Assembly (NCBI GenBank): GCA_023442525.1
Contig: JAEZZA010000012.1
Coordinates: forward strand, 77,403 to 141,402
Source of the DNA: Bacteroidota bacterium
GTDB lineage: Bacteria; Bacteroidota; Bacteroidia; Bacteroidales; UBA10428
Length of the DNA: 64,000 nt
Reading direction: 5' to 3'
This document shows, piece by piece, positions 38,501 through 47,090 of this stretch; position 1 is the stretch's first letter; every line of letters starts with the position of its first letter. The notes below the pieces were generated by a model. That model searched no databases, was not told the origin of the DNA, and saw only the letters and a list, made by a program, of their open reading frames with translations. The translations under genes and the position numbers were made by a program.

Positions 38501-39047
38501 AGGCCGGAATACGGTAGATGATCCGGGAGATCTTTCGGTAATAGGTAACTCTTCACCACGCTATGCTTACAGTATGATGGCCAGCGCATCGTGGAAAGGA
38601 ATTGATTTCAATATGCTATGGCAGGGAATCGGCAAACGCGATCTGGCGCTCGACGGAACTTTATTCTGGGGGACACCCGGCGGACGCTGGTGGGCTATAG
38701 GGCTTGAAGAGCACATGGATTACTGGACGCCGGACAACACGGATGCATACTGGCCCAGGCCATACATGGATAAGGGGTATAAGAATCACAGAGTACAGAC
38801 ACGATACCTGCAGAACGGGGCTTACCTTCGCCTGAAATCATTACAACTGGGATATACCATACCATCTCCGATAACACAGAAAGCGCTTGTAAAAAACCTG
38901 CGAATATATGTTTCGGGAGAGAACCTGCTGACATTTACCAAACTGATAACCATTTTCGATCCGGAGGCAACAGGAGGCGACTATGGCAGCGGAACCGTTT
39001 ATCCCCTGCAAAAGGTACTTTCTATTGGTATGAATCTTACATTTTAA
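35586..39047 (+). CDS. susC: SusC/RagA-type TonB-linked outer membrane transporter
   Basis: A 1153-residue glycan importer. After a signal peptide (cleavage near FAETTYSQ) comes an STN domain at about 55-115 (LLEVFQEIEGQSEFLFFYQD), the signalling module that talks to FecR. A carboxypeptidase-regulatory-like domain (about 142-220, with VTDESTGEPLVGVNIMIRGT) follows. The plug has VVVIGYGTQRKVNLSGAVD and SISVLKDAASSSIYGARAAF, then the 22-strand barrel. It works with the SusD lipoprotein as a lid, importing oligosaccharides powered by TonB. It is the first gene of a tight run through to the GH116 gene at 49583. The STN domain fits control by the upstream ECF/FecR pair. The oligosaccharide is not identifiable from sequence. 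Confidence 0.95.
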   Translation: MKKLRIGGVCIPYYKKFLLIMRISIILVLATTALAFAETTYSQNTRLSLSVQDKSLLEVFQEIEGQSEFLFFYQDQQIDLRDKVTVDLNDMSIGAILDALLTGRGYTYLIRDRQIVIGKSQVQETKNDTEYKRIFTTILQPFQVTGMVTDESTGEPLVGVNIMIRGTQQGTITSITGKYVINVPSDTSTLIFSYVGYVPENIRVDGKNVIDIALTPDIGRLQEVVVIGYGTQRKVNLSGAVDVVTSQELESRPVNNVVQALQGLSPSLNITPGNEGGEVGGKMIMNIRGSGSINGSGGKPYILVDGIEQDIYNINPDDIESISVLKDAASSSIYGARAAFGVILITTKKGNKDGISVTYSNNFSFAKPTRVPHSVNSLKFAEYFNEASVNDGSPALFQPIIIENIKKYQAGEIDYWTVPIPWSPLYWLSYSGSWANTDWYKEHYKEWVPNSTHSVSLNGGNERTQFFVSGSTLNQEGLLVIGNDSHVRNTLNAKINTKVYDWLRFNFSTKYFRKNVNRPSYDKGEYYHSLARQWPTNAPYYPDGTLAYENVQIWLEQGGRYDENQNEFTIIPGLEIEPMKGWVIYANYRWKMNTSGVTNHEAKVVGTLVNGAKTYLRSNNNFTSYDYESYYNSPNLYTTYTKSFGNHNFVILAGFEQELMEYRSTYAKRWDLVSDKVPSLNTATGKQESSGTLGHFSTRSYFGRLNYNFREKYLLEFSIRRDGSSKFEENYRWGLFPSVSAAYVVSKESFWKPLEDVVNMFKLRTSYGSLGNQDVDNYLYVERLPIFTNLQYVMADGLPNYVGMANLMSPALTWEKVRTRNYGFDAGFLRNRLNISFDYFVRNTFDMLGPAESLPAVLGTGVPSSNNASLQSKGFEVVLGWKDNIRNFSYDLKFLVSDATSTITRYYNPQKLLTNGYYEGAQLGEIWGFTTVGLFESDEEAQTIDQSYLSTEPWRAGDVHYADLNNDGKINIGRNTVDDPGDLSVIGNSSPRYAYSMMASASWKGIDFNMLWQGIGKRDLALDGTLFWGTPGGRWWAIGLEEHMDYWTPDNTDAYWPRPYMDKGYKNHRVQTRYLQNGAYLRLKSLQLGYTIPSPITQKALVKNLRIYVSGENLLTFTKLITIFDPEATGGDYGSGTVYPLQKVLSIGMNLTF

Positions 39048-39066
39048 TGTGATTAAATGTATTGCA

Positions 39067-40821
39067 ATGAATAAAAAAATATATATCGTTTTAGTCCTTA
39101 GTGTGATCTTAAGCTGGTCATGCAATGAGGATTTCCTGGAAAGATATCCTTTGGATGAACTTTCACCGAATGAATATTTTAAATCGGCCAACGATCTGAA
39201 GCTATATGCAAACCGATTCTATACCCTTTTGCCTGCACACGGAGGATATGGAGGAGGTACCTTCTGGATTGATGAAAACAGTGACAACCTGGTCCCGGGT
39301 GTCTTTAACACACAACTGGGTGGAACAAGAACATTACCTGCATCAGGTGCGGGATGGGAATGGAGCGATATCCGGCAATGTAACTATTTCTTTGATAATT
39401 GCTTTAAGAACCTGGAAGATACAGTAGACGGTTTGAAATATATTGGAGAAGTAAAATTTTTCAAAGCAATCCTTTATTTTGACAAAGTTAAAACCTTCGG
39501 AGATGTGCCCTGGTTTAACAGAGCACTCGGTCCTGATTCCCCGGAACTGTACGCACCGCGCGACAGTCGCAAATCGGTGGTCGATTCCATCATTGCCTGT
39601 CTCGACTATGCAATTGCCCATCTGGATGATATGGCAACCGCCGAACCTTTCCGTATTAACAAAGAGACCGCCATGCTTCTTAAGGCAAGAATTTGCCTAT
39701 ATGAAGGAACCTGGGAAAAGTATCATTATAACACACCTTTCGGTGTGGCTGGTGAAAACGGGCAATCTTTCCTGCAATTGGCGGTTGAAACAGCACAGGC
39801 GCTCATGGAAACAGGGACATTCAGCCTTTATACCGGACCAGCCGGAAAAGAATATTGGTCGCTGTTTAATCAACTTGATTACTCTGAAAATCCTGAAGTA
39901 CTGCTCTGGAAAAAATTTGATCCGGAATTGGGCTTCGTACATCATATTTCAGCTATACTAGTCAGCGGTGCCGGAAATACAGGTATTAGTAAGGATATGG
40001 TCGACAGTTATCTGTGTTCCGACGGTCAACCAATTTCAGTAAGTCCGCTGTTCATGGGCTACGACTCTCTTGAAGGTATGGTGGTGAATCGTGATCCTCG
40101 CCTGGCTCAATCTATCTTTCTTCGCGGTTATGAGCAGACAATTAACTCGCCGGGCGGAGCTGCAGACACAAAATTTGAAAAACCGGCTATTGATAATTCC
40201 GGACAATTCAGAGCCACTACAGGTTTCTGCCTTTATAAAGGAATCAATCCAGATGCTTCACAAAGTACTTCAGCCGGCGGCTGGATGGGTTCAATTATTT
40301 TCAGATATACCGAAGCCCTTCTCATTTATGCCGAGGCAAGAGCCGAACTGGGAGTAATTACACAGCAAGATATCGACATCACCATCAATAAAATCCGCGA
40401 CCGGGTTGGAATGGTGCATCTTGATATAAACAATATTACCAGTGATCCCGACTGGGATTTCCCTGAACTGTCGCCTGTAATTAATGAAATTCGCCGCGAA
40501 AGACGTGTTGAACTTGCTTTTGAAGGTCACAGATGGGATGATATTGCCCGTTGGAGAGCACATCATTTAATTACCGGGAAACGCCCGAAAGGATGCCTGT
40601 ATATTGGTTCAAACCTCGAAAATACTTATTTCGATTTCCTTGGGAATCCGGCTATTATCATAGGTCAAAACCTTCATGTAGATGAGGAGGGATTTATTGA
40701 TCCATATCAGGTTATGTTGCCAAACGGATTTGGTTTTGACCCGGGCAGAGATTATCTGTCTCCGATACCGACCAACGAAATTACGCTTAATTCTAACCTT
40801 GTTCAAAATCCGGGATGGTGA
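39067..40821 (+). CDS. susD: SusD/RagB-type glycan-binding lipoprotein
   Basis: A surface lipoprotein of about 585 residues that binds the incoming glycan over SusC. The ATG at 39067 gives a clean lipoprotein signal ending LSWSC followed by NED; a GTG at 39049 would add six residues and is less likely. SusD hallmarks are LERYPLDELSPNEYFKSAND at the N-terminus, IGEVKFFKAILYF, then RYTEALLIYAEARAELG and IRRERRVELAFEGHRWDDIA. It begins 20 bp after SusC and overlaps the next gene by 7 bp, so translation of the transporter and the GH172 lipoprotein is coupled. Confidence 0.95.
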   Translation: MNKKIYIVLVLSVILSWSCNEDFLERYPLDELSPNEYFKSANDLKLYANRFYTLLPAHGGYGGGTFWIDENSDNLVPGVFNTQLGGTRTLPASGAGWEWSDIRQCNYFFDNCFKNLEDTVDGLKYIGEVKFFKAILYFDKVKTFGDVPWFNRALGPDSPELYAPRDSRKSVVDSIIACLDYAIAHLDDMATAEPFRINKETAMLLKARICLYEGTWEKYHYNTPFGVAGENGQSFLQLAVETAQALMETGTFSLYTGPAGKEYWSLFNQLDYSENPEVLLWKKFDPELGFVHHISAILVSGAGNTGISKDMVDSYLCSDGQPISVSPLFMGYDSLEGMVVNRDPRLAQSIFLRGYEQTINSPGGAADTKFEKPAIDNSGQFRATTGFCLYKGINPDASQSTSAGGWMGSIIFRYTEALLIYAEARAELGVITQQDIDITINKIRDRVGMVHLDINNITSDPDWDFPELSPVINEIRRERRVELAFEGHRWDDIARWRAHHLITGKRPKGCLYIGSNLENTYFDFLGNPAIIIGQNLHVDEEGFIDPYQVMLPNGFGFDPGRDYLSPIPTNEITLNSNLVQNPGW

Positions 40822-42455
40822 GTTCTGAAAAAACAAACATAACTACGTTTCTGTCAGGTACACTATGGTTGTGTTTCGGTATCTGTTTAATTTTATTTGT
40901 AGGTTGTTCTGTTGAAAATATTACCACATCTTCTTTACTTGAAGAAATGGCCGACAGAACCCGGCTTACCTATTACCCCGATCTGGAATTTAAATTAAAG
41001 CAGGCAAGCAGTTATAACAGGTTGTCGGTAGCGGAAGGAAATGCCGATTGGTTTGCCAATAATGATATGTCGCATTTCATTCGTATCGATACAATTGCCG
41101 GACGGCGTGAATTTGTAATGCTTGATGCGGAAGGCCCGGGAGCGATTGTCCGTTGGTGGATGACTTTTTATAAAGCTCAGAACGGATGGATTAGGGTGTA
41201 TCTCGATCATGATACGGTACCGGTTATTGAGGGCAAGCCGGCAGATGTTCTGAGCGGTGAGGCTTTGGTCAAATACCCCTTTTCCGCTTCGGTTCAGAAA
41301 GGTGCACCTGTCGGTGAGGTTGGCAGAGACTATGATCATAATTTTTACCTGCCAATTCCTTATACGGAGAATTGTAAGATTACCTATGAATGTGATTCAC
41401 TTGTAATGCTTTTTGATTACGAAGGCACACCCGTACCCGAAGGTTATTATTGGCCCGATGTATTTTACAATATCTGCTACAGGCAATATCTACAGGGTAG
41501 TCGTATCGAATCATTTTCGAGCCGTGCCATGAATGAGGCCGGAGAAGCCGTAAATCGTACGGCCGGCTTGCTGTTGCAAACCTCAACAGGAGAAAAGAAA
41601 CTGCAAAAAGAAATCCGGGCCACACTTGCACCTGGCGACTCACTAATGATCCGGATCGATAGTCCATTTCAGGCCGTTGAAGCTATAAAGCTGACGGCCG
41701 GGGCTATCGATTTGTCGCAGGCACTCCGATCAACCCGGATTTCAATGTCATTCGATGGTATACAAACAGTTAGTGCTCCTGCAGGAGAGTTTTTCGGGTC
41801 GGGAAACAACATCCATCCGCATACTACATGGATGAACCGGACTGATGAAAATGGAAATATCGAATCTTACTGGGTAATGCCTTTCAGGGAATCATACGCT
41901 CTGAAAATTAAGAACAATGACACACAAGAGGTAAGCCTTGCAGGAGAACTCATTTATGGCCCTTACAACTGGAAGCCAAACAGCATGTATTTTGCGTCTC
42001 AATGGCATGAGTACGACAATATCGGCACACGCGACGACAACGGATGGTATTTTGATCTGGATTTTATCGATGTGACCGGCAAGGGAGTATATGCCGGAGA
42101 TCAAATTACCTTGTTCAATCCTGTTTATCATTGGTGGGGCGAGGGTGATGAAAAGATTTTTGTTGACGGCGAACTGTTTCCTTCAATTTTTGGTACCGGG
42201 ACAGAAGATTATTACGGATATTCATTCGGACGACCCGAAGCATTCTCACATCCCTTTTTATCACAGCCAACGGGAGCAGGGAACAGCGGAAGCGGATACA
42301 CTACCAATATGAGGCACCGCTCACTTGATGCCATACCTTTTTCCGAATCGTTGAGAGTAAAAATGGAGTTGTGGCATTGGGCCGATGTTGAAATGAACTA
42401 TGCCGTGATAACTTATTTCTACATATTGCCTCCATTCAAAATAAACTTAAAATGA
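40815..42455 (+). CDS. GH172 (DUF2961) lipoprotein, furanosidase candidate 1
   Basis: A 546-residue DUF2961/GH172 protein with a lipoprotein signal ending LFVGC (Cys31). The jelly-roll family core is intact: EGPGAIVRWWMTF, FYLPIPYTENCKITYE and HWWGEGDEKIFVDGE, then FGTGTEDYYGYSFG. The two conserved catalytic glutamates are E443 and E464, spaced by 21. From memory that equals the E270/E291 spacing of the bifidobacterial alpha-D-fructofuranosidase. Characterised members act on alpha-D-fructofuranosides or alpha-D-arabinofuranosides, usually as oligomers. It overlaps SusD by 7 bp and the next gene by 4 bp. A second GH172 lies two genes downstream, so the target glycan probably has more than one furanosidic linkage. 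Confidence 0.9.
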   Translation: MVSSEKTNITTFLSGTLWLCFGICLILFVGCSVENITTSSLLEEMADRTRLTYYPDLEFKLKQASSYNRLSVAEGNADWFANNDMSHFIRIDTIAGRREFVMLDAEGPGAIVRWWMTFYKAQNGWIRVYLDHDTVPVIEGKPADVLSGEALVKYPFSASVQKGAPVGEVGRDYDHNFYLPIPYTENCKITYECDSLVMLFDYEGTPVPEGYYWPDVFYNICYRQYLQGSRIESFSSRAMNEAGEAVNRTAGLLLQTSTGEKKLQKEIRATLAPGDSLMIRIDSPFQAVEAIKLTAGAIDLSQALRSTRISMSFDGIQTVSAPAGEFFGSGNNIHPHTTWMNRTDENGNIESYWVMPFRESYALKIKNNDTQEVSLAGELIYGPYNWKPNSMYFASQWHEYDNIGTRDDNGWYFDLDFIDVTGKGVYAGDQITLFNPVYHWWGEGDEKIFVDGELFPSIFGTGTEDYYGYSFGRPEAFSHPFLSQPTGAGNSGSGYTTNMRHRSLDAIPFSESLRVKMELWHWADVEMNYAVITYFYILPPFKINLK

Positions 42456-43516
42456 GACTATTTCAGATTCTGAAACTATCGGTTATTTACAGTTTATTAT
42501 GCATGACCTTCTCATGCAATAAAGGACAGGAATTTTACACCTTGGAGGATTTTGAAAAAGTGCCTAAGATAGATGCACATTTTCATTACGCGACCAGGGA
42601 TGTCCGGTTTGTCGGGTTTGCAGATTCGCTTAATTTCCGACTTCTGTCACCCAATGTAGACACCGAATTGCCAATCGATCTGCAATTCGAAGTTGCCTCA
42701 GAGATAGCTGCCGGTTTTCCCCAACAATTTGCTTTTTTCGGTACTTTTTCCGTTGACAGCTTTGGCAGCCAGGCATTCGCCCGACAAACCATCACTCGTA
42801 TCAAAGAATGCATGAACAGGGGCGCAAAGGGTATCAAGATATGGAAAAATATCGGTATGGAATTGCAGGACTCCGCTGGGAATTGGATAATGATTGATAA
42901 TCCTGCTTTTGAGCCTGTATTTCAATACCTCCGCGATAATCATATCCCGGTGATCGGGCATTTAGGCGAACCAAAAGACTGTTGGCTTCCTTTCGAGGAA
43001 ATGACCGACCAGGGTGACCGGTATTATTACGAAAGTCACCCGCAGTATCACATGTATCGTTTCCCTGAAATGCCTTCATACGAAGATCAGATAAACGCGC
43101 GCAATCATATCCTTGAAATGTACCCTGATCTGGATTTCATCGGGGCGCATCTCGGAAGTCTTGAATGGAATGTAGATGAACTGGCTGCCACACTCGACAG
43201 TTTCCCTGCATTGAAGGTTGATATGGCCGCCAGGATCGGACACCTGAAAAACCAATCCGTAATCGACAGAGATCGTGTCAGGAATTTCATGATCAGGTAC
43301 CAGGACAGGATTATCTATGCCACCGATATGGCGGTCGGTTATGATACCGCCGTATCGTTTAGTCAGGCCGCAGAATGGATGAAAAGAGCCTGGCTGTCCG
43401 ACTGGATTTATCTGGCAACCGATTCGGTAATCGGGGTTCAGGGATTACAGCTCCCCAGGGAAACCATCGACAGGATATATTATAAAAATGCGGCTTATCT
43501 GTTTAAAAGCCGGTAA
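42452..43516 (+). CDS. Amidohydrolase_2 family metal-dependent hydrolase, lipoprotein
   Basis: A 354-residue TIM-barrel hydrolase (PF04909 type) with a lipoprotein signal ending TFSC (Cys22). Metal-site motifs are the HxH pair His43/His45 in IDAHFH, GHLGEP, IGAHLGS, and the barrel-end Asp in YATDMAVG. The family includes lactonases and decarboxylases of sugar acids as well as C-C hydrolases. Export and placement between two GH172 genes point to a step on the sugar released outside the cytoplasm, for instance a lactone or ester. That is inference. The ATG overlaps the stop of the first GH172 by 4 bp (ATGA). Confidence 0.82.
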   Translation: MRLFQILKLSVIYSLLCMTFSCNKGQEFYTLEDFEKVPKIDAHFHYATRDVRFVGFADSLNFRLLSPNVDTELPIDLQFEVASEIAAGFPQQFAFFGTFSVDSFGSQAFARQTITRIKECMNRGAKGIKIWKNIGMELQDSAGNWIMIDNPAFEPVFQYLRDNHIPVIGHLGEPKDCWLPFEEMTDQGDRYYYESHPQYHMYRFPEMPSYEDQINARNHILEMYPDLDFIGAHLGSLEWNVDELAATLDSFPALKVDMAARIGHLKNQSVIDRDRVRNFMIRYQDRIIYATDMAVGYDTAVSFSQAAEWMKRAWLSDWIYLATDSVIGVQGLQLPRETIDRIYYKNAAYLFKSR

Positions 43517-43534
43517 TTACTTAAAGCTTTATAC

Positions 43535-45622
43535 ATGAGAATTTTAGTTTATTTGACGATTGTAGTTCTGACAATCGTTCCGGGATGCATATCCTGTACG
43601 GAAGAGAAAGGCGATATCATATCATCGGAAACACTGCTGAAAGAGATGACAGAACTCGGCAGGCTCACCCTTATGCCAGAGCATAAATATAAAATTGTTC
43701 AGTTTTCATCGTACGACAGAAGCAGTAAGAAGGCTGGCGAACCAGGCTGGTTCTCCAATTCAGATGGTTTTGGTGAAGAGCCGGTACCGGGATTTGAAGG
43801 TGTGCTGCGTGAGCCTGATGCCAGCGGTACGGGTGAATACCTGGTATGCGATATCAGGCAGCCGGGGGCCATTCTGAGGCTCTGGACGGCGGGAATTAAC
43901 GGTCGTATCAGGATTTATCTCGATAATATGAAAAAACCCGTATTTGAGGGCAATGCCCAGGAATTCTTCTGGAAAACCATCGAAAGCCTGGCAGGAGCTG
44001 AGAGCAATACTTTTGATAATTCGGCATTCCGCCAGGCCGATGCTATATATTTTCCAATACCGTTTTCGGAAAGATGCCGTATCGAATGGATCGGAAACAT
44101 TAAAGAAATTCATTTTTACCATATAACAGCACGACTTTATCCCGAGGGTACCCGGGTAAGGACTTTCAAGCCATCTGATATTAAGCAATGCAGGGATATT
44201 ATGACGGCAGTAGCTGAAAGGTTTAACCAGACAGGTGGAGCAAAAAGGAATGTTCGTGATCTTTCCCTGCTGATACCAAAAGGCAGAAAGGAACTATTGT
44301 TTGAGGATAAAGGTACAAGGGCTATTGAGGAGTTCAGAATCAAACTTAGCTCGTATTCAGAGGAAATGCTTCGCAAATGTATTCTTACCGTGTACTTTGA
44401 TGATTCATCAATACCAGACATTGAAGCTCCACTAGGTGATTTCTTCGGGACTGCTCCCGGCTGGGCGCCATATCATTCAATACCCTTTTCTGTGCTTCAC
44501 GACAGTACGATGATCTGCCGTTTCATAATGCCTTACCGCAACCAGGTTAAAATTGAAATAAAAAATCTATCAACTTCCGACATCCGTTTAACATCACAGA
44601 TAGGCTTATCAGATTATGAATGGATCGAAGACCGTTCTATGCATTTCAATGCCAGTTGGAGAATCGATCATGGACTTGTTGCTTCAGACAGCCTTATCCG
44701 CGACATTCCTTATCTGAGAGCTTCGGGCCGGGGGCGTCTGGTTGGAGCGGCCGCCTTTCTGTATAATCCAAGCAATGTGCCCACTTCATGGGGTAATTGG
44801 TGGGGAGAAGGTGATGAGAAAATATTTGTGGATGCCGACACTTTTCCTTCCGTATTCGGGACTGGTACAGAGGACTACTTCAATTATTCCTGGTCATCCG
44901 AAGCCCTGTTCGCGTTTCCATTTTGCGGCCAGACACGCAACGACGGCCCGGGGAACAGGGGATATGTTTCCAATTACCGGTGGCATATTTCCGATGATAT
45001 ACCATTCTATGATAATATTGATTTTAGTATAGAGTTGTGGCACCACGGTGTTGTTCCAAATTTCAGCTATGGCCGTATTGTATATTACTATTCACAACCT
45101 GTGTTAACAACAGATAATAAAGAAATAATTGAGCCTGATGTGGCAGATTTACCCTATCTCAACTGGCTTCCTGAAGCATATCTCGGATCTGAAGGTTATA
45201 AATTTATTCAGATTGAAAATCTTTTAAGACCCAGTCCCGGATTAAGCCTGGTAAAAGGCAATATGTGGGCCGGAGGCAGTCTGATGGAATGGCATCCATC
45301 ATCCGTGAACCAGAAAATTCGTTTCAGCCTTCCTGAAAATTTAAATACCGTACCATCCGGTATCGGAATTACACTAGCTAACCGGCCTTCGGGAGGTGAA
45401 GTGGCGGTATATGTAAACGACACTCTTTTGAAATTCAGCGGACGTGAGTATATCTCATTAAACACTGAGAAGACTACCGTATTACGAAATTATTTTTCTG
45501 AAAAAGTAAATTTCAAGCCCGGCATAAACGAAATCACTTTAGAAAACAGAAGCAGCGAAGCTGACAGCCGAATCGGTATTGATTTTATCTGGCTGAAAGA
45601 AAATATTAGTACATCAAAATAA
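43535..45622 (+). CDS. GH172 (DUF2961) lipoprotein, furanosidase candidate 2
   Basis: A 695-residue GH172 protein, about 150 residues longer than the first. The lipoprotein signal ends near VPGC/CISC. The N-terminal catalytic region has RQPGAILRLWTAG, IYFPIPFSERCRIEW and WWGEGDEKIFVDADTF, then FGTGTEDYFNYSW. The glutamates are E425 and E446, with the same 21-residue spacing. A C-terminal extension of about 150 residues (from about 550) ends in a carbohydrate-binding-like beta sandwich with FKPGINEITLENRSSE. The two GH172 proteins are diverged paralogues and probably act on different linkages. It begins 18 bp after the amidohydrolase and ends 11 bp before the GH109 gene. Confidence 0.9.
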   Translation: MRILVYLTIVVLTIVPGCISCTEEKGDIISSETLLKEMTELGRLTLMPEHKYKIVQFSSYDRSSKKAGEPGWFSNSDGFGEEPVPGFEGVLREPDASGTGEYLVCDIRQPGAILRLWTAGINGRIRIYLDNMKKPVFEGNAQEFFWKTIESLAGAESNTFDNSAFRQADAIYFPIPFSERCRIEWIGNIKEIHFYHITARLYPEGTRVRTFKPSDIKQCRDIMTAVAERFNQTGGAKRNVRDLSLLIPKGRKELLFEDKGTRAIEEFRIKLSSYSEEMLRKCILTVYFDDSSIPDIEAPLGDFFGTAPGWAPYHSIPFSVLHDSTMICRFIMPYRNQVKIEIKNLSTSDIRLTSQIGLSDYEWIEDRSMHFNASWRIDHGLVASDSLIRDIPYLRASGRGRLVGAAAFLYNPSNVPTSWGNWWGEGDEKIFVDADTFPSVFGTGTEDYFNYSWSSEALFAFPFCGQTRNDGPGNRGYVSNYRWHISDDIPFYDNIDFSIELWHHGVVPNFSYGRIVYYYSQPVLTTDNKEIIEPDVADLPYLNWLPEAYLGSEGYKFIQIENLLRPSPGLSLVKGNMWAGGSLMEWHPSSVNQKIRFSLPENLNTVPSGIGITLANRPSGGEVAVYVNDTLLKFSGREYISLNTEKTTVLRNYFSEKVNFKPGINEITLENRSSEADSRIGIDFIWLKENISTSK

Positions 45623-45633
45623 TACACCCAATT

Positions 45634-47052
45634 ATGAATACCAGTCGAAGAAACTTCTTAAGGATAGCCGGGATTACAGGTGCCGGAGCATTATCAGGAG
45701 CATTCAAAAGTGATTTTGGTACGAGCCGGGGGCAACAGCATTTTAACATGAGCGGTTACGGTGCTCTAGTCATTGAAACAGTGAGGATAGGATTTATAGG
45801 ATTGGGAATGCGTGGGCCCGGAGCTGTCGAGCGGATGTGCCACATCGAAGGTGTTGAGATAAAAGCCTTTTGCGATGAAAGAATGGAACGCGTAGAAAGC
45901 GCCCAGAGAATTCTGGAAGGTTTGGGGCTGCCCCCGGCCAGGGCATATGGTGGTAACGCGGATGCCTGGAAGGATCTGTGTAACAGCGACGATATTGACC
46001 TGGTTTATATATGTACTCCCTGGTCACTCCATACACCTATGGCTGTTTATGCCATGGAACACGGCAAACATGCCGCCATTGAAGTACCTGCTGCTACAAC
46101 CATGGAAGATGCATGGTTACTGGTAGAGACTTCCGAGAAAACGAGGAAGCATTGTATGATGCTGGAAAACTGCTGTTATGATTTTTTTGAATTGCTGACG
46201 TTGAATATGGCACGGCAAGGCTTTTTTGGCGAAGTGGTACACACCGAGGCCGCGTACATACACAACCTGAGCAATCTGAACTTCAGCAAAAAAGCATACA
46301 CCGATATGTGGCGATTGAAGGAGAACCAGCGCCGGAACGGTAATTTATACCCCACACATGGTTTGGGTCCGGTGTGCCAGGTGCTGAATATAAACAGGGG
46401 CGACAGGATGGATTACCTCACTTCGATGTCGTGCCACGATTTTCAACTTGCCGACATGGCCGCGGAACTGGCAAAGAATGACAGCTTCTATAGCAGATAT
46501 GCCACACGGAATTATCGTGGTAATATGAATACAACCCTGGTTTGTACCGAAAAGGGAAAAACCATAATGATACAACACGATACTACTTCGCCAAGGCCTT
46601 ATTCGAGGATTCATCTGATTAGTGGAACCAAGGCAATGGCATGCAAATACCCCGAACCCGGAAAAATATCCCATGGTCATGCATTCCTGGATGAGAAGGA
46701 AATGGCAGAATTAAATGACGCTTATGCCCCTGAAATTGTAAAACGGATAGGGGACATGGCACAAAAGATAGGAGGCCATGGAGGTATGGACTTTTTAATG
46801 GACTGGAGACTGATTGATTGTTTGAGGAACGGGCTGCCCCTCGACCAGGATGTTTATGATGCAGCCTTGTGGAGCTGCATTGCACCTCTGAGCGAATGGT
46901 CGGTTGCACACCGCTCAGATTCAATTGATATTCCTGATTTCACCAGGGGATCTTACAAAACAAATTCCCCTGTGGATTTGACCCTGTTTGGTGGCGGAAC
47001 TACCGGTATAAAGGCTATTACTACGGATTCGGATAAACAACTGGATATTTAA
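45634..47052 (+). CDS. Exported GH109-type Gfo/Idh/MocA oxidoreductase
   Basis: A 472-residue NAD-dependent glycosidase or oxidoreductase. It has a Tat signal, SRRNFLRIAG, at residues 4-13, then a Rossmann fold with RIGFIGLGMRGPGAVE at about 51-66. Its sequence follows the GH109 family closely: YICTPWSLHTPMAVYAMEHG, EVPAATTMEDAWLLVETSE, MMLENCCYDFFELL and NLYPTHGLGPVCQVLNINRG. His242 is the presumed catalytic residue. GH109 enzymes cleave alpha-N-acetylgalactosaminides by an NAD-assisted oxidation, elimination and reduction cycle, although many relatives have other specificities. Cofactor binding before Tat export explains the signal. It belongs to the GH172 operon. Confidence 0.87.
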   Translation: MNTSRRNFLRIAGITGAGALSGAFKSDFGTSRGQQHFNMSGYGALVIETVRIGFIGLGMRGPGAVERMCHIEGVEIKAFCDERMERVESAQRILEGLGLPPARAYGGNADAWKDLCNSDDIDLVYICTPWSLHTPMAVYAMEHGKHAAIEVPAATTMEDAWLLVETSEKTRKHCMMLENCCYDFFELLTLNMARQGFFGEVVHTEAAYIHNLSNLNFSKKAYTDMWRLKENQRRNGNLYPTHGLGPVCQVLNINRGDRMDYLTSMSCHDFQLADMAAELAKNDSFYSRYATRNYRGNMNTTLVCTEKGKTIMIQHDTTSPRPYSRIHLISGTKAMACKYPEPGKISHGHAFLDEKEMAELNDAYAPEIVKRIGDMAQKIGGHGGMDFLMDWRLIDCLRNGLPLDQDVYDAALWSCIAPLSEWSVAHRSDSIDIPDFTRGSYKTNSPVDLTLFGGGTTGIKAITTDSDKQLDI

Positions 47053-47090
47053 ACTGAATAGCTTAATCTGATAAAAACTAATACATTTTT

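Noticed and set aside
47058..47078. A third LacI-type operator (GCTTAATCTGATAAA) upstream of GH116
   Set aside because: It shares GCTTAATC with operator 2 but needs a one-base insertion to align the second half and loses the palindrome. Probably chance in AT-rich sequence.
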